From Sapientia aquatica (GTDB lineage: Bacteria > Pseudomonadota > Gammaproteobacteria > Burkholderiales > Burkholderiaceae_D): DNA of 64,000 bases. The DNA is taken from NCBI RefSeq assembly GCF_004358105.1, contig NZ_SMYL01000001.1, positions 558,001-622,000 of the forward strand, written 5' to 3'. This document shows positions 9,107 to 19,995 of the stretch, piece after piece; the stretch's first letter is position 1, and every line of letters begins with the position of its first letter. The notes beneath the pieces are model-generated. The model had not been told where the DNA came from, ran no database searches, and saw only the letters and a list, made by a program, of their open reading frames with translations. A program made the translations under genes and the position numbers.

Positions 9107-10606
9107 TTACTCGCTATCGGCCCAAGCAATGCTGGCATTGACGGCGCGTTGCCAACCTTTTTTATGTGCATTGATTTTGTCTTGATCTTCGGTACGACTA
9201 AAGCGCTGATCCTGCTTCCATTGTTGTTTGATTTCATCGATGCCGGACCAATAATTAACGGCCAATCCTGCGAGATAGGCGGCTCCGAGCGCTGTCGTTT
9301 CAATGATTTGCGGACGCACGACATCGACCCCGAGTAAATCAGCCTGAAATTGCATCAATAAATTATTCGTCACCGCGCCGCCATCGACGCGCAGTTCAGC
9401 GATTTTGACACCCAAGTCAGCTTCCATCGCTTTTAAAACATCGTAGGATTGAAAAGCAATCGCTTCTAATGATGCGCGCGCGATGTGCGCCGAAGTAGTC
9501 CCGCGGGTGACGCCAAAAACACTACCGCGTGCGCGTGGATTCCAATGTGGTGCACCAAGCCCAGCAAAGGCCGGAACAATGTAGACCCCATCGCTAGTTT
9601 GAACACTGCGCGCTAATTGTTCAATTTCGGGCGCGCTTTTAATCATGCTGATGCCGTCACGCAGCCACTGCACTAATGCGCCACCGATGAAGATACTGCC
9701 TTCCAGCGCGTAGTTGACCTCATCGCCGACTTTCCACGCGATGGTGGTGATTAGATTGTTGTTCGATTCAACCGGCTTTTTGCCGGTATTCATGACCAAA
9801 AAACAGCCCGTGCCATAAGTGTTTTTCGCCATGCCCGGCTCGGTACACATTTGCCCAAACAGCGCCGCATGTTGGTCGCCCGCGATGCCAGCAATCGGAA
9901 TCGGTGTGGCAAAGACTGTACTCTTAGTCATGCCCACGATTTCTGAGGAAGCATGGACTTTGGGGAGCATATTGCGCGGAATATCCATTGCAGCGAGCAA
10001 TTCATCGTCCCAATCAAGCATGTGAATGTTGAATAACATCGTGCGCGAAGCATTGGTTACATCGGTGACATGCAGCCCCTGTTGGCTGAAATTCCAAATC
10101 AACCAAGAATCCACCGTGCCGAAGGCCAGTTCGCCGCGTTCGGCTTTGGCGCGGGCGCCCGGAACATTGTTGAGTATCCAGTTGATTTTGGTCGCGGAAA
10201 AATACGCATCGATGGGCAAGCCGGTTTTAGCGCGCACGGTTTGTTCTAAGCCGCGTTCTTTTAGTTGATCGCAATAGTCGGCTGTGCGCCGATCTTGCCA
10301 GACAATCGCGTTATAAATCGGCTGTCCTGTGGCGCGTTCCCAGACAATGGTGGTTTCGCGTTGATTGGTAATGCCAATAGCGGCAATCGATGTGCCGTTT
10401 AAGCCCATCTTCGTCACCGCTTCTGCCGCCACGCCGGCTTGCGTAGCCCAGATTTCACGCGGATCGTGTTCGACCCAACCGGGTTGCGGATAAATTTGGC
10501 GGAACTCTTTTTGAGCGACAGAAATAATATTGCCGGCATGGTCAAATAAGGCGGCGCGTGAACTGGTTGTGCCTTGGTCAAGGGCGAGAATGTATTTGTT
10601 TTTCAT
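9107..10606 (-). CDS. glpK: Glycerol kinase
   Basis: Phosphorylates glycerol to sn-glycerol 3-phosphate with ATP in the cytoplasm, trapping glycerol that enters through GlpF. The 499-aa length is normal for the FGGY family. The N-terminal phosphate loop is [16 protein letters not shown]. The glycerol-binding region includes GWVEHDP and ITNQRETT, and the C-terminal ATP site includes [20 protein letters not shown]. It starts 50 bp after glpD and is followed by glpF, giving the complete uptake-to-DHAP route. Confidence 0.97.
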   Translation of the reverse strand: MKNKYILALDQGTTSSRAALFDHAGNIISVAQKEFRQIYPQPGWVEHDPREIWATQAGVAAEAVTKMGLNGTSIAAIGITNQRETTIVWERATGQPIYNAIVWQDRRTADYCDQLKERGLEQTVRAKTGLPIDAYFSATKINWILNNVPGARAKAERGELAFGTVDSWLIWNFSQQGLHVTDVTNASRTMLFNIHMLDWDDELLAAMDIPRNMLPKVHASSEIVGMTKSTVFATPIPIAGIAGDQHAALFGQMCTEPGMAKNTYGTGCFLVMNTGKKPVESNNNLITTIAWKVGDEVNYALEGSIFIGGALVQWLRDGISMIKSAPEIEQLARSVQTSDGVYIVPAFAGLGAPHWNPRARGSVFGVTRGTTSAHIARASLEAIAFQSYDVLKAMEADLGVKIAELRVDGGAVTNNLLMQFQADLLGVDVVRPQIIETTALGAAYLAGLAVNYWSGIDEIKQQWKQDQRFSRTEDQDKINAHKKGWQRAVNASIAWADSE

Positions 10607-10656
10607 AGCGGTGTTCCAAAGAGTGAACTACATGGATAAAGGTAATTGCTGATGCT

Positions 10657-12180
10657 TTAGTTACTGCTTTCCCTTGACCGGTAGTGCTCCAGCCATTGTT
10701 GTAATCGTTGGGTTGATTCTGGCGTGGCAGATAGTCCTAGCTTGGTGCGGCGCCATAAAATATCGTCGGCTTGTTGCGCCCATTCGACGTCAACTAAATA
10801 TTGTGCTTCGAGTTCGAATAAGCCGGGGCTGAGTTCTTCGCCCAAATCGGCGATGGAATTGGCTTGCTTGAGCATGGTAGTCATCCGTGTGCCGTAATTG
10901 CCTGCATAACGGCGGGCTAAATCAGCGGGCAGCCAAGGGTAACTTTGCTCGATTTTTACGCAAAATGAATTAAAGTCGGCGTTGGCAATGTCACCTCCTG
11001 GCAGCGACGCTGTATCAGTCCAATTGGCGTGATGATTGGCGAATGCAGGTTGAATCAGCGTGACTGCTTCTTGTGCCAAGCGCCGGAAGGTCGTGATCTT
11101 GCCGCCGAAGACGGACAACAATTGCGCTCCTGCGGTTGGCGCATCGAGTTCTAAATGGTAATCGCGGGTGACTGCAGAGGCGTTCTTGGTATCTTCTTGC
11201 TCCAGCAATGGCCGCACACCAGAATAATCCCAAAGCACGTCAGTTGGTTGAATCGATTGTTTGAAGTAGGTATTGACCGAGTCGCACAAATAGCGAATTT
11301 CATCGGTGTTGATCGTGACCTGATTCGGATCGTCTTTGTATTCCAAGTCGGTGGTACCGATTAAGGTGTATTGATGGAGATAGGGGATGGCGAACACGAT
11401 GCGGTTATCGGGATTTTGAAAAATATAGGCGTGATCGTGATCGAATAATTTTTTCGTCACGATATGGCTGCCTTTGACTAAGCGGATTTCATTACGCGGC
11501 GTAATTGATTTTGGATGGATAGATTCGTTGATTAGCGAACTCACCCAAGGGCCGGTGGCGTTGACGATGGTACGCGCTTGGATCATAAATGGGCGTTGAT
11601 GTGTATCGATCAGTTCGACCTGCCAGCCTTGTTCGCTCGGCTTTGCAGCAACCATCTTGGTGCGCGTCAAAATTGTGGCGCCACGTTCTTGCGCATCCAT
11701 AGCATTTAAGACGACCAGTCGCGCATCATCCACCCAAGCATCCGAATACACGAAACCTTTGGTGATCGATTCACGTAGGGGCTGACCCGAGGGGTGCGTT
11801 TTGAATTGAATACCGCGTGAGCCCAATAAAATATCACGCGAACTTAAGTGGTCGTATAAAAATAGCCCAAGTCGAATCATCCAAGCAGGGCGCAAATGCG
11901 GCATGTGTGGCATCACAAAACGCAGCGGGCTGATGATATGCGGTGCAGCGCGCAGCAGAACTTCGCGTTCTTGTAGGGCTTTGCGCACCAAGCCGAATTC
12001 GTAATATTCCAGATAGCGCAAGCCGCCGTGGATTAGTTTGGTGGAAGCGGACGAGGTATGGGACGCTAGATCATCTTTTTCGCAAAGCATCACAGACAGC
12101 CCGCGCCCGACCGCATCGCGCGCAATGCCCACGCCATTAATCCCGCCACCGACAACTAAAACATCTACATTGGTTTTCAT
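10657..12180 (-). CDS. glpD: Aerobic glycerol-3-phosphate dehydrogenase
   Basis: This membrane-associated FAD enzyme oxidises sn-glycerol 3-phosphate to dihydroxyacetone phosphate and feeds the quinone pool. The 507-aa protein begins with the FAD site VLVVGGGINGVGIARDA and continues with the family motif HTSSASTKLIHGGLRYLE. The C-terminal GlpD domain includes YAGNYGTRM and the final region rich in DDILWRRTKLGL. It is the first gene of the glpD-glpK-glpF unit. Upstream lies a long AT-rich intergenic region with palindromic repeats (12366-12409) suited to a regulator. No glpR lies in the window. Confidence 0.96.
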   Translation of the reverse strand: MKTNVDVLVVGGGINGVGIARDAVGRGLSVMLCEKDDLASHTSSASTKLIHGGLRYLEYYEFGLVRKALQEREVLLRAAPHIISPLRFVMPHMPHLRPAWMIRLGLFLYDHLSSRDILLGSRGIQFKTHPSGQPLRESITKGFVYSDAWVDDARLVVLNAMDAQERGATILTRTKMVAAKPSEQGWQVELIDTHQRPFMIQARTIVNATGPWVSSLINESIHPKSITPRNEIRLVKGSHIVTKKLFDHDHAYIFQNPDNRIVFAIPYLHQYTLIGTTDLEYKDDPNQVTINTDEIRYLCDSVNTYFKQSIQPTDVLWDYSGVRPLLEQEDTKNASAVTRDYHLELDAPTAGAQLLSVFGGKITTFRRLAQEAVTLIQPAFANHHANWTDTASLPGGDIANADFNSFCVKIEQSYPWLPADLARRYAGNYGTRMTTMLKQANSIADLGEELSPGLFELEAQYLVDVEWAQQADDILWRRTKLGLSATPESTQRLQQWLEHYRSRESSN

Positions 12181-12807
12181 TTGTGCTGATTTCCTGATTT
12201 TTTGGGGCTGGTTAGAACAAGTTAGTGTGCGGTTTTATTTATGCCATTTGTTCAAATTACTAGAAATTTGGGTGGATGGTAGCAATTGATTTGGCATTTT
12301 TAATTAAAACCGCGTTAGCCATTGCATTTGCTAACAAATCAAGTTTTTTTGATTTAGGTATTCGTGTTTATTTTTAAAAATAAATTCCATTTAATTTTTA
12401 AAAATAAACAAAATAACTGAGATATTTATCTTAAAATCGAAATTTTCGCCCTTACTATGAATACCTGAAAATCTTTGATGCCTCTACAATCTCGCAGTAA
12501 AAATGCACGTAATCAATCGGTAACAATCGCCTCAAAACAGCGCAACTTTGCGTCTTCAACCGGCATCTTTTAGCGGCAACTGTTAAGAAATCGGAGTAAA
12601 GGCGGTCATTGAATTGGCTTGGGCATGTTGATTTAGGCGCTGTTTTATTCGCAAAACAGAAATTGATTGTAAATTTATTACCAATTAATGGCAAATGTGT
12701 TACAAAAGTAAATGCTAAATCGAGCTGTTTTTTTACGTTCCGTGCTTCTAAACTAATCTACTAATCTGCATTAGACGATGCAGTTCAACCTCTTAAGGAG
12801 ATCAAAC
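12181..12807. other. Intergenic region between divergent glpD and gcvH
   Basis: The 627-bp region must hold the promoters of the glycerol unit (leftward) and of gcvH (rightward). It is AT-rich around 12300-12440 and contains inverted repeats: GTTAGC/GCTAAC at 12314-12335, AAATCAA/TTGATTT at 12336-12355, and the paired palindromes at 12366-12409. Close to gcvH, CTGCAT/ATGCAG (12766-12783) can form a 6-bp hairpin just before the ribosome site. I looked for the conserved cores of the glycine riboswitch and did not find them. No convincing gene is present. Confidence 0.6.
12366..12409. repeat. Paired AT-rich palindromes upstream of glpD (possible operator)
   Basis: TTTATTTTTAAAAATAAA (12367-12384) is a perfect 18-bp palindrome. 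The core TTTTTAAAAATAAA recurs 24 bp later (12395-12408), so the two copies sit on nearly the same face of the helix. The whole 12366-12409 block is itself close to palindromic. This looks like a double operator or an intrinsically bent site for the glp unit, but it does not resemble the E. coli GlpR consensus, so its binding protein is unknown. Confidence 0.4.
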
Positions 12808-13185
12808 ATGAGCAACACTAAATTCACATCCGAACACGAATGGCTGCGCTTGGATGGCGACGTGATCACTGTCGGTATTACCGATTACGCACAAAGCCAT
12901 TTGGGCGACTTGGTCTACATCCAATTGCCTGACGCGGATACAAGCTACAGCACAGGTGAAGAAGTTGCCGTGATTGAATCGGTTAAAACCGCTGGTGGAA
13001 TTGCCATGCCTTTTGACGGCAAAGTGGTAGAGGTAAATGCGGCGTTGAATGATGAACCTGGCGTGGTCAACGAAGACCCGTTGGGCGCTGGCTGGTTCTT
13101 CAAAATGACGGTTACTGACACCGCATTGTTGAATGGCTTAATGGACGAAGCCGCCTATAAAGATTACATCGCGACATTAGGTTAA
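12808..13185 (+). CDS. gcvH: Glycine cleavage system H protein
   Basis: Lipoyl carrier protein that shuttles the aminomethyl group between GcvP, GcvT and the L protein. The 125-aa length is typical. The lipoylation site is Lys60 in EVAVIESVKTAGG. The ATG at 12808 is fixed by the strong AAGGAGA seven bases upstream; an in-frame ATG at 12778 lies before that site and is unlikely. It is the first gene of the cluster and is followed after 186 bp by gcvP. The lipoamide dehydrogenase partner is not in the window. Confidence 0.97.
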   Translation: MSNTKFTSEHEWLRLDGDVITVGITDYAQSHLGDLVYIQLPDADTSYSTGEEVAVIESVKTAGGIAMPFDGKVVEVNAALNDEPGVVNEDPLGAGWFFKMTVTDTALLNGLMDEAAYKDYIATLG

Positions 13186-13201
13186 TTGCATTCCTATCCC
13201 G

Positions 13202-13230
13202 AAACGGCTGCCTAGGTTGAGTAGCCGTTT
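13202..13230 (+). terminator. Hairpin between gcvH and gcvP
   Basis: AAACGGCT and AGCCGTTT form an 8-bp perfect stem around a 13-base loop, 17 bases after the gcvH stop. It is followed by GGGGG and not by a T run, so it is a weak intrinsic terminator at best. It may stabilise the gcvH message or reduce transcription into gcvP. Confidence 0.35.
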
Positions 13231-13371
13231 GGGGGTGATTGAATCGTAAAAAAATTCGAAAATAAGAATCGAAAAGAGTCAGTTTCTAGCGCATCTCAGC
13301 GCGCATTATTGCGATTAATCCGCACTAGTCAATAAAGCAATAAATCAGTCAGAATAAATTGGGGAGTTATT

Positions 13372-16239
13372 ATGGTTTTGCACCAAGCAGCGCAACACGG
13401 CGAATTAAATTCAGAATTTATCGGGCGTCACATCGGTACGTCTAATAAAGATATTCAATTCATGTTGAATACATTGGGTTTTGACTCGATGGATGCGTTT
13501 ATTCGCAAGGTTATTCCGGCTGCGATTTTGTCGGACAAACCGTTGGAATTAGGACATGCTCGTTCTGAATCCGATGTGCTGGCTCAATTGCGCGAAATCG
13601 CGCAGCAAAACCAAGTGGTCAAATCGTATATCGGTATGGGTTACTACAATACGCACACACCGAATGTGATTTTGCGTAACTTGCTCGAGAATCCAGCGTG
13701 GTACACGGCTTACACGCCGTACCAGCCTGAAATCTCGCAAGGTCGTTTAGAAGCCTTGTTGAATTTCCAAACTATGATTAGCGATTTGACTGGTATGGAA
13801 ATCGCTAACGCATCGTTGCTCGACGAAGCGACTGCGGCAGCGGAAGCGATGACGTTCTGCCAGCGCGTATCGAAAAGCAAAAGCAACGTGTTCTTTGTCT
13901 CCGAAGACTGCTTCCCACAAACCATCGACGTCATCAAAACCCGCGCCAACCCAATCGGTATCGACGTCGTGGTGGGTGACCATCGCACCGCACTAAAAGA
14001 CTTAGATTGCTTCGGCGTATTGCTGCAATATCCAGCATTAAACGGTGAGATTCATTCTTACGCCGCAACCTGCGAAATCGCGCACGCAAAAAATGCCATG
14101 GTCGTGGTCGCTGCTGATTTATTAGCATTGACATTGCTCACACCTCCGGGCGAATTTGGCGCGGACGTTGCCATCGGCACCGCGCAACGTTTCGGTGTGC
14201 CGCTCGGATTTGGCGGCCCGCACGCCGCTTATTTCGCGACCAAAGATACGCATAAACGTCAAATGCCAGGTCGAGTAGTTGGCGTGTCGATCGACAGCCA
14301 CGGCAACCCAGCGTATCGCTTGGCATTGCAAACCCGCGAGCAACATATTCGCCGCGAAAAAGCCACCAGTAACGTCTGTACCGCACAAGTGTTGCTGGCC
14401 AATATCGCCGGCATGTTTGCGGTGTATCACGGCCCAGAAGGTATTAAAGCGATTGCCCAACGCGTGCATCATTTAACGGCTACTTTGGTCGCTGGTTTGC
14501 AGCAACTCGGTTATAGCATTGTTAATCAACGTTATTTCGATACCATTGAAGTCGTTACTGAGGCGCGCACGAAAGTCATTCACGCGGTTGCGCGCGGTCA
14601 AGAAATTAATTTGCGGGTGGTGGATGACGCCACTATCGGGATTTCTTTGGACGAAACTTGCAATGCATCCGACGTAGAAGCAATTTGGGCTGCCTTTGCA
14701 TCCAATAATCAAGAATTGCCCGATTTCAACGCGGTGGCAGCCAAAACGGTGGAATCTATCCCGACCGAACTGCAACGCACCAGCGCGTATTTGACTCATC
14801 CAGTATTCCACCGTCATCGCTCAGAAACCCAATTGCTGCGTTATTTACGCGCTTTGGCTGACAAAGATTTGGCTTTGGATCGCACCATGATTCCACTGGG
14901 ATCATGCACCATGAAGTTAAACGCGACTGCTGAAATGATTCCGGTCACTTGGCCAGAATTTGGCAGTATTCACCCGTTCGCTCCTGCCGAACAAACGCAA
15001 GGTTACGCCCGTTTAATCACCGAATTAGAACAAATGTTGGTCGCTTGCACCGGCTACGATGCCGTTTCGTTGCAACCCAATGCCGGTTCGCAAGGTGAGT
15101 ACGCTGGTTTGATGGCAATCCGTGCTTACCATCACAGCCGCGGTGATACCCATCGCAATATCTGCTTAATTCCAAGTTCTGCGCACGGCACCAATCCGGC
15201 AACCGCGCATATGGTTGGTATGCAAGTGGTGGTGGTGCAGTGCGATCAGAGCGGTAACGTTGATTTGGCCGATTTGACTGCCAAGGCAGAACAACATAGT
15301 GCAAACTTAGCCGCATTGATGATTACGTATCCATCGACACATGGCGTATTTGAATCCGCAATTAAAGAAATTTGCGCTGTGATTCATGATCACGGCGGTC
15401 AAGTGTATATCGACGGCGCGAATATGAACGCCATGGTTGGTTTATGCCAACCCGGCAAATTCGGCGGTGACGTATCCCACCTCAATTTGCACAAAACCTT
15501 CTGCATCCCTCATGGCGGTGGCGGCCCGGGTGTTGGTCCGATTGGTGTTAAATCGCATTTGGCGCCGTTCTTGCCAGGCCATCATTTGTTGGACAACCAA
15601 ACTGCGCCAGTTTGTGCTGCACCGTGGGGTAGCGCTAGTATTCTGCCAATCAGTTGGACTTACATTAAGTTGATGGGGCAAGAAGGATTGAAGCAAGCCA
15701 GCCAAGTGGCGATCTTGAATGCTAACTACATCGCAAAACGTTTAAGTGCCCATTTCCCTATTTTGTACGCAGGTCCAGGCGGTATCGTAGCGCACGAATG
15801 TATTGTTGATTTGCGTCCGTTAAAAGACGAAACCGGCGTGACCGTCGATGACGTGGCGAAGCGTTTAATGGACTTCGGTTTCCATGCGCCGACCATGTCG
15901 TTCCCAGTTCCTGGCACCTTGATGATTGAGCCAACCGAATCCGAAGATCGCGGCGAATTAGATCGTTTCTGCGATGCGATGATTGCCATTCGTGCTGAAA
16001 TCGCTGATGTGGCGAGCGGCAAAATTAGCTCAGAAGACAGCCCATTGCGCCACGCGCCACATACCGCGATGACGTTGACGGCAGAATGGACTCATGCATA
16101 TAGCCGTGAGCAAGCTGTATTCCCGGTGGCGTCACTCAAAAACGGCAGCAAATACTGGCCTCCAGTTGGCCGCGTCGATAACGTGTATGGCGACAGAAAC
16201 GTGGTGTGCACATGCCCGCCGATGTCGGATTACGAGTAA
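13372..16239 (+). CDS. gcvP: Glycine dehydrogenase (decarboxylating), P protein
   Basis: PLP enzyme that decarboxylates glycine and loads the aminomethyl group onto lipoylated GcvH. The 955-aa protein is the long single-chain form with two homologous halves. The PLP lysine is Lys708 in [15 protein letters not shown], and the glycine-rich [12 protein letters not shown] region follows. GGGGAG precedes the ATG. GcvT starts 49 bp after the stop, so the two are probably co-transcribed; the link to gcvH is less certain because of the hairpin at 13202-13230. Confidence 0.97.
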   Translation: MVLHQAAQHGELNSEFIGRHIGTSNKDIQFMLNTLGFDSMDAFIRKVIPAAILSDKPLELGHARSESDVLAQLREIAQQNQVVKSYIGMGYYNTHTPNVILRNLLENPAWYTAYTPYQPEISQGRLEALLNFQTMISDLTGMEIANASLLDEATAAAEAMTFCQRVSKSKSNVFFVSEDCFPQTIDVIKTRANPIGIDVVVGDHRTALKDLDCFGVLLQYPALNGEIHSYAATCEIAHAKNAMVVVAADLLALTLLTPPGEFGADVAIGTAQRFGVPLGFGGPHAAYFATKDTHKRQMPGRVVGVSIDSHGNPAYRLALQTREQHIRREKATSNVCTAQVLLANIAGMFAVYHGPEGIKAIAQRVHHLTATLVAGLQQLGYSIVNQRYFDTIEVVTEARTKVIHAVARGQEINLRVVDDATIGISLDETCNASDVEAIWAAFASNNQELPDFNAVAAKTVESIPTELQRTSAYLTHPVFHRHRSETQLLRYLRALADKDLALDRTMIPLGSCTMKLNATAEMIPVTWPEFGSIHPFAPAEQTQGYARLITELEQMLVACTGYDAVSLQPNAGSQGEYAGLMAIRAYHHSRGDTHRNICLIPSSAHGTNPATAHMVGMQVVVVQCDQSGNVDLADLTAKAEQHSANLAALMITYPSTHGVFESAIKEICAVIHDHGGQVYIDGANMNAMVGLCQPGKFGGDVSHLNLHKTFCIPHGGGGPGVGPIGVKSHLAPFLPGHHLLDNQTAPVCAAPWGSASILPISWTYIKLMGQEGLKQASQVAILNANYIAKRLSAHFPILYAGPGGIVAHECIVDLRPLKDETGVTVDDVAKRLMDFGFHAPTMSFPVPGTLMIEPTESEDRGELDRFCDAMIAIRAEIADVASGKISSEDSPLRHAPHTAMTLTAEWTHAYSREQAVFPVASLKNGSKYWPPVGRVDNVYGDRNVVCTCPPMSDYE

Positions 16240-16288
16240 TCCTAACCCAGCATAAAGCACAACCAGATCAACGAATTGAAAGACGATT

Positions 16289-17431
16289 ATGTCAACTGAA
16301 ACAGAAAATTTGCTCCGCACGCCGCTGTACGATTTACATCTTGAATTGGGTGCGCGTATGGTGCCTTTTGCTGGCTACCAAATGCCAGTGCAATACCCGC
16401 TGGGCGTGATGAAGGAACACATTTTTACTCGTACCTCGGCAGGTTTGTTTGACGTTTCCCACATGGGGCAAGTGCGTTTAAGCCCATTGGCTGGCGGCAC
16501 CGTGCAAGACGTTGCCAAAGCGTTAGAAACCTTGGTGCCGATTGATGTGTTGGATTTGCCGCTGCACAAGCAGCGTTATGCCGTATTCACCAACGAGCAG
16601 GGCGGCATTCTGGACGATTTGATGATTAGTAATATGGGCGACTCGTTGTTTGTGGTGGTCAACGCCGCCTGCAAGCAACAAGACATCGCGCATATGACCC
16701 AGCATCTGTCGGCACACTGCAAGGTCGAAGAATTAGCCGATCGTGCCTTGTTAGCGATTCAAGGCCCAGCGGCGGCCGCAGTGATTGCGCGTTTAGCGTC
16801 AGAAACAGCTTCGATGGTGTTTATGGATTCTAAAGCGGTAACTTTGGTTGGCGTGCCGTGCTTCATTAGTCGTTCGGGCTACACCGGCGAAGACGGTTTT
16901 GAAATCTCGGTGCCGAATAGCCACGCAGTCGAATTAGCGCGTTTGTTGTTAGCGCAAACCGAAGTGCAAGCAATTGGCTTGGGCGCGCGTGATTCCTTGC
17001 GTTTGGAAGCGGGCTTGTGCTTATACGGTCACGATATGGATACATCGATCACACCGGTCGAAGCTAGCCTGGTGTGGGCCTTATCCAAGGTGCGTCGCGC
17101 TGATGGTGCGCGTGCCGGTGGTTATCCGGGTGCGGCGATTGTTCAACGTCAATTGGCGCAAGGCGTGAGCAAAAAGCGCGTTGGTTTGCAAATCAATGAA
17201 AAAGTACCAGTGCGTGAAGGCGCTGAAATCACCGATTTAGACGGCAAAGTTATCGGCAAAGTGACTTCTGGTGGTTTTGGCCCTAGCGTCAATGCGCCGG
17301 TGGCGATGGGCTATGTTGAGCAAAGTTTTGCGGTCGTTGGCACTAAGTTGAACGCGATTGTGCGTGGCAAACCAGTGGCGATAGAAGTAGCTAAAACGCC
17401 GTTCTTCCCGCAACGTTATTTCCGCGGTTAA
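16289..17431 (+). CDS. gcvT: Aminomethyltransferase, glycine cleavage T protein
   Basis: Transfers the methylene group from aminomethyl-GcvH to tetrahydrofolate and releases ammonia. The 380-aa length fits. Near the N-terminus are the family motifs GARMVPFAGYQMPVQY and FDVSHMGQVRL, and RSGYTGEDGFEI lies in the middle of the folate-binding fold. The C-terminal barrel domain ends with KTPFFPQRYFRG. It is the last gene of the gcvH-gcvP-gcvT series, an order different from the common gcvT-gcvH-gcvP. Confidence 0.96.
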   Translation: MSTETENLLRTPLYDLHLELGARMVPFAGYQMPVQYPLGVMKEHIFTRTSAGLFDVSHMGQVRLSPLAGGTVQDVAKALETLVPIDVLDLPLHKQRYAVFTNEQGGILDDLMISNMGDSLFVVVNAACKQQDIAHMTQHLSAHCKVEELADRALLAIQGPAAAAVIARLASETASMVFMDSKAVTLVGVPCFISRSGYTGEDGFEISVPNSHAVELARLLLAQTEVQAIGLGARDSLRLEAGLCLYGHDMDTSITPVEASLVWALSKVRRADGARAGGYPGAAIVQRQLAQGVSKKRVGLQINEKVPVREGAEITDLDGKVIGKVTSGGFGPSVNAPVAMGYVEQSFAVVGTKLNAIVRGKPVAIEVAKTPFFPQRYFRG

Positions 17432-17482
17432 TTTAGCTGTTAGCTAGTTGCAAAATTTGCGATTGATTCATTAAGCGACACA

Positions 17483-17514
17483 ACGTTGGGCAAAACAACT
17501 CATTTGCCCAACGT
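17483..17514. terminator. Strong hairpin between convergent gcvT and metE
   Basis: ACGTTGGGCAAA and TTTGCCCAACGT pair perfectly over 12 bp with an 8-base loop. Neither side has a clear run of T, so this is an atypical intrinsic terminator. Its position between two converging genes suggests a two-way end signal or a 3' stabiliser. Confidence 0.5.
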
Positions 17515-17518
17515 GCTC

Positions 17519-17570
17519 AATCAAAGCTCTTAATCAAAGCTCCCAAGCAAAGCTCTCAATCAATGCTTAC
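17519..17570. repeat. 13-bp tandem repeat, four units, reaching the metE stop
   Basis: Four 13-bp units lie head to tail: AATCAAAGCTCTT, AATCAAAGCTCCC, AAGCAAAGCTCTC and AATCAATGCTTAC. The last unit is diverged and contains the metE stop codon (17567-17569). Such a minisatellite could arise by slippage and could alter the distance between metE and the hairpin at 17483-17514. Confidence 0.7.
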
Positions 17571-19900
17571 TGCGCTTGCTCCTGCAGTTTTTCCTTAGTC
17601 ACTTCCGCACGCAGTAATTGCGCCGCTGTCACCATGTTTTTTAATGCTTCGATGGTTTCTGGCCAGTTGCGCGTTTTTAAGCCGCAATCTGGATTTACCC
17701 AGAGACGCGCATCAGGAATCACTTCGCGCGCTTTACGCAATAATTTTTCCATTTCCAACACGGTTGGAATTCGCGGCGAGTGAATGTCATACACCCCTGG
17801 ACCAATATCATTGGGATAGTTAAATTCTCCGAAGCCTTCCAATAATTCCATGTCCGAGCGCGATGTTTCGATGGTAATCACATCGGCATCCATAGCGGCA
17901 ATCCACGGCAAAATGTCGTTAAATTCGGAATAGCACATGTGCGTGTGAATTTGCGTTTGATCTGTCACGCCGCAAGAGCTAATCCTAAAAGCGTGTACCG
18001 CCCAATTCAAATATGCGGCCCATTCTTTTTGTTTGAGTGGTAAGCCTTCGCGGAAAGCCGGTTCATCAATTTGTATCATCCCGATGCCAGCTTGTTCCAA
18101 CTCCTGCACCTCGTCACGTAATGCTAAGGCGATTTGTAAGGCGGTCGTTGAACGTGGCTGATCGTTGCGCACAAACGACCATTGCAACATCGTCACTGGT
18201 CCGGTCAACATACCTTTCATCGGTTTGCTGGTTAAGCTTTGCGCGTATTGGCTCCAGCTTACCGTCATCGCTTCTGGGCGATATACGTCACCGTAAATGA
18301 TGGGCGGTTTAACGCAGCGTGAACCATAACTTTGTACCCAGCCGAATTCGGTAAATGCGTAACCCCAGAGTTGTTCACCAAAATATTCGACCATGTCATT
18401 ACGTTCCGCTTCACCGTGTACTAACACGTCTAGCCCCAGCTTTTCTTGTTGCTCAACGACGTGGCGAATTTCATCGCGCATTTGATTGAGGTAAGTGAGG
18501 TTATCGATCTCGCCGCGTTTGAATGCTGCGCGGCTTTGTCGAATCTGTTTAGTTTGCGGGAAAGAACCTATCGTCGTTGTTGGGAAAAGCGGCAATTGCC
18601 ATTTTTCAGCCTGCGCTGCGATGCGCTCAGCGAACGCTGATTGGCGATGTGCATCGGAGGTACGCAATTCTTTGAGGCGGTTTTGGACGATGTTATTGTG
18701 AATTCGAGCGGATTTTTTACGTTTATCTAACGCAATCCGCGCGTCGGAAAATTGCTGCCGCACGTCGCTATTTAATGCGTCACGATCAGTGCCAAGCGCG
18801 GATTTTAGCAATGCTAGCTCATTTAATTTTTGCGTCGCAAAGGCCAGCCAACTCTTCACTTCAGCATCGAGTGTAATCGAAGTGGATTCATTGTTCAGAT
18901 CGACCGGAACGTGCAACAGCGAGCAACTCGGCGCAATCCAAAGTTGTGCGCCCAACTGATGATGTAACGGTTGCAGTTGTTCCAAGCAGTTATCCAAATC
19001 GGCACGCCAAATATTGCGCCCATCAATAATACCAGCGGATAAGACTCGTCCCGTTGGCCAGTTTTGGGTAAATGCTGCAAGCTGATTTTGACCGCGAATT
19101 AGGTCGAGATGGATGCCGTCAATGGGCAAGCTGTGCAGCAAATCGGCATGGTCGTTCACCGCGCCGAAGTAGGTGGCTAGTAACAATTTCGGTGCGTTTT
19201 GGCTCAGCAGGTTATAGCTTGGTAAGAAGGCGTTGAGCCATTCTGAGGCTAAATCGAGCGACAAAATCGGCTCATCAATTTGCACCCAGTGCACGCCAAG
19301 TTGCTGCAAGCGCTTGAGCACATTTTGGTACGCCGCCAGAACCCGTGGCAATAAATCGAGCGCATGTTTGAGTTTGGTTTGGTCGGCATTGGCTTTAATT
19401 TTGCCTAGGTAGAGCAACGTTAACGGACCGATTAACACTACTTTAGTGGGATGCTTGAGTTTTTGGGCTTCCGTCAGTTCTTCATATAACCAATTCACGC
19501 CGCCTTCGAATGTGGTGTTGCTAGTCCACTCTGGGACTAGGTAGTGATAATTGGTATCAAACCATTTGGTCATTTCCATCGCATGCAGTTTGTCGCTGCC
19601 GCGCGCTAACGTGAAATAGTCGCTGAGCGTTAATTCGCTAGGTTTGAACTTGAATCGCTCTGGAATGGCGCCAAGCAAAGCCAAGGTATTGAGCACTTGA
19701 TCGTACCAAGCAAAATCACCCACGGTGACAAAATCCAAACCAGCATCAATTTGCTGTTGCCAGTGGCGCTGGCGTAATAGGCTACCGGTGGTTTGCAATT
19801 GATGTTGTTCGCTGTCGCCACGCCAAAACGATTCGAGGGCGATTTTTAGTTCGCGTTTTGCGCCGATGCGTGGAAAACCTAGTGTGTGTGCTAATGCCAT
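17567..19900 (-). CDS. metE: Cobalamin-independent methionine synthase
   Basis: Transfers a methyl group from 5-methyltetrahydropteroyltri-L-glutamate to homocysteine. The 777-aa length matches MetE, with two TIM-barrel halves; the C-terminal half holds the zinc ligands His654 and Cys656 (motif THMCYSE) and Cys739 (NPDCGL). The N-terminal segment [13 protein letters not shown] binds folate. The ATG at 19900 is chosen because AAGGAGC precedes it closely; the 19 upstream in-frame residues lack a ribosome site. It is transcribed divergently from metR, whose product is the expected activator. No B12 riboswitch fits in the 95-bp intergenic region. Confidence 0.97.
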   Translation of the reverse strand: MALAHTLGFPRIGAKRELKIALESFWRGDSEQHQLQTTGSLLRQRHWQQQIDAGLDFVTVGDFAWYDQVLNTLALLGAIPERFKFKPSELTLSDYFTLARGSDKLHAMEMTKWFDTNYHYLVPEWTSNTTFEGGVNWLYEELTEAQKLKHPTKVVLIGPLTLLYLGKIKANADQTKLKHALDLLPRVLAAYQNVLKRLQQLGVHWVQIDEPILSLDLASEWLNAFLPSYNLLSQNAPKLLLATYFGAVNDHADLLHSLPIDGIHLDLIRGQNQLAAFTQNWPTGRVLSAGIIDGRNIWRADLDNCLEQLQPLHHQLGAQLWIAPSCSLLHVPVDLNNESTSITLDAEVKSWLAFATQKLNELALLKSALGTDRDALNSDVRQQFSDARIALDKRKKSARIHNNIVQNRLKELRTSDAHRQSAFAERIAAQAEKWQLPLFPTTTIGSFPQTKQIRQSRAAFKRGEIDNLTYLNQMRDEIRHVVEQQEKLGLDVLVHGEAERNDMVEYFGEQLWGYAFTEFGWVQSYGSRCVKPPIIYGDVYRPEAMTVSWSQYAQSLTSKPMKGMLTGPVTMLQWSFVRNDQPRSTTALQIALALRDEVQELEQAGIGMIQIDEPAFREGLPLKQKEWAAYLNWAVHAFRISSCGVTDQTQIHTHMCYSEFNDILPWIAAMDADVITIETSRSDMELLEGFGEFNYPNDIGPGVYDIHSPRIPTVLEMEKLLRKAREVIPDARLWVNPDCGLKTRNWPETIEALKNMVTAAQLLRAEVTKEKLQEQAQ

Positions 19901-19980
19901 AACAAGCTCCTTAAAGTAACAGCTTGCTATGGTGGGCGAATTTCCATTATTATTCAAACGACATATTTTAATAATTACTA

Positions 19981-19993
19981 TGAATTTTACTCA
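19981..19993. promoter_or_regulatory. Candidate MetR site between metE and metR
   Basis: TGAATTTTACTCA differs by one base from the MetR-type motif TGAA-N5-TTCA and ends two bases before the metR start. A site this close would suit metR autoregulation as well as metE activation. It rests on a short degenerate motif, so confidence is limited. Confidence 0.35.
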
Positions 19994-19995
19994 TA

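Noticed and set aside
12455-12694. 79-codon open frame on the minus strand in the glpD-gcvH gap
   Set aside because: No ribosome site, unusual composition rich in Cys and Arg, no recognisable similarity, and it lies in a regulatory region.
12440-12807. Possible glycine riboswitch upstream of gcvH
   Set aside because: The conserved aptamer cores and their order are not visible; only a short hairpin near the ribosome site is present.
19901-19995. Possible cobalamin riboswitch controlling metE
   Set aside because: The region is only 95 bp, lacks the B12-box pattern, and metR lies divergently, which explains control.
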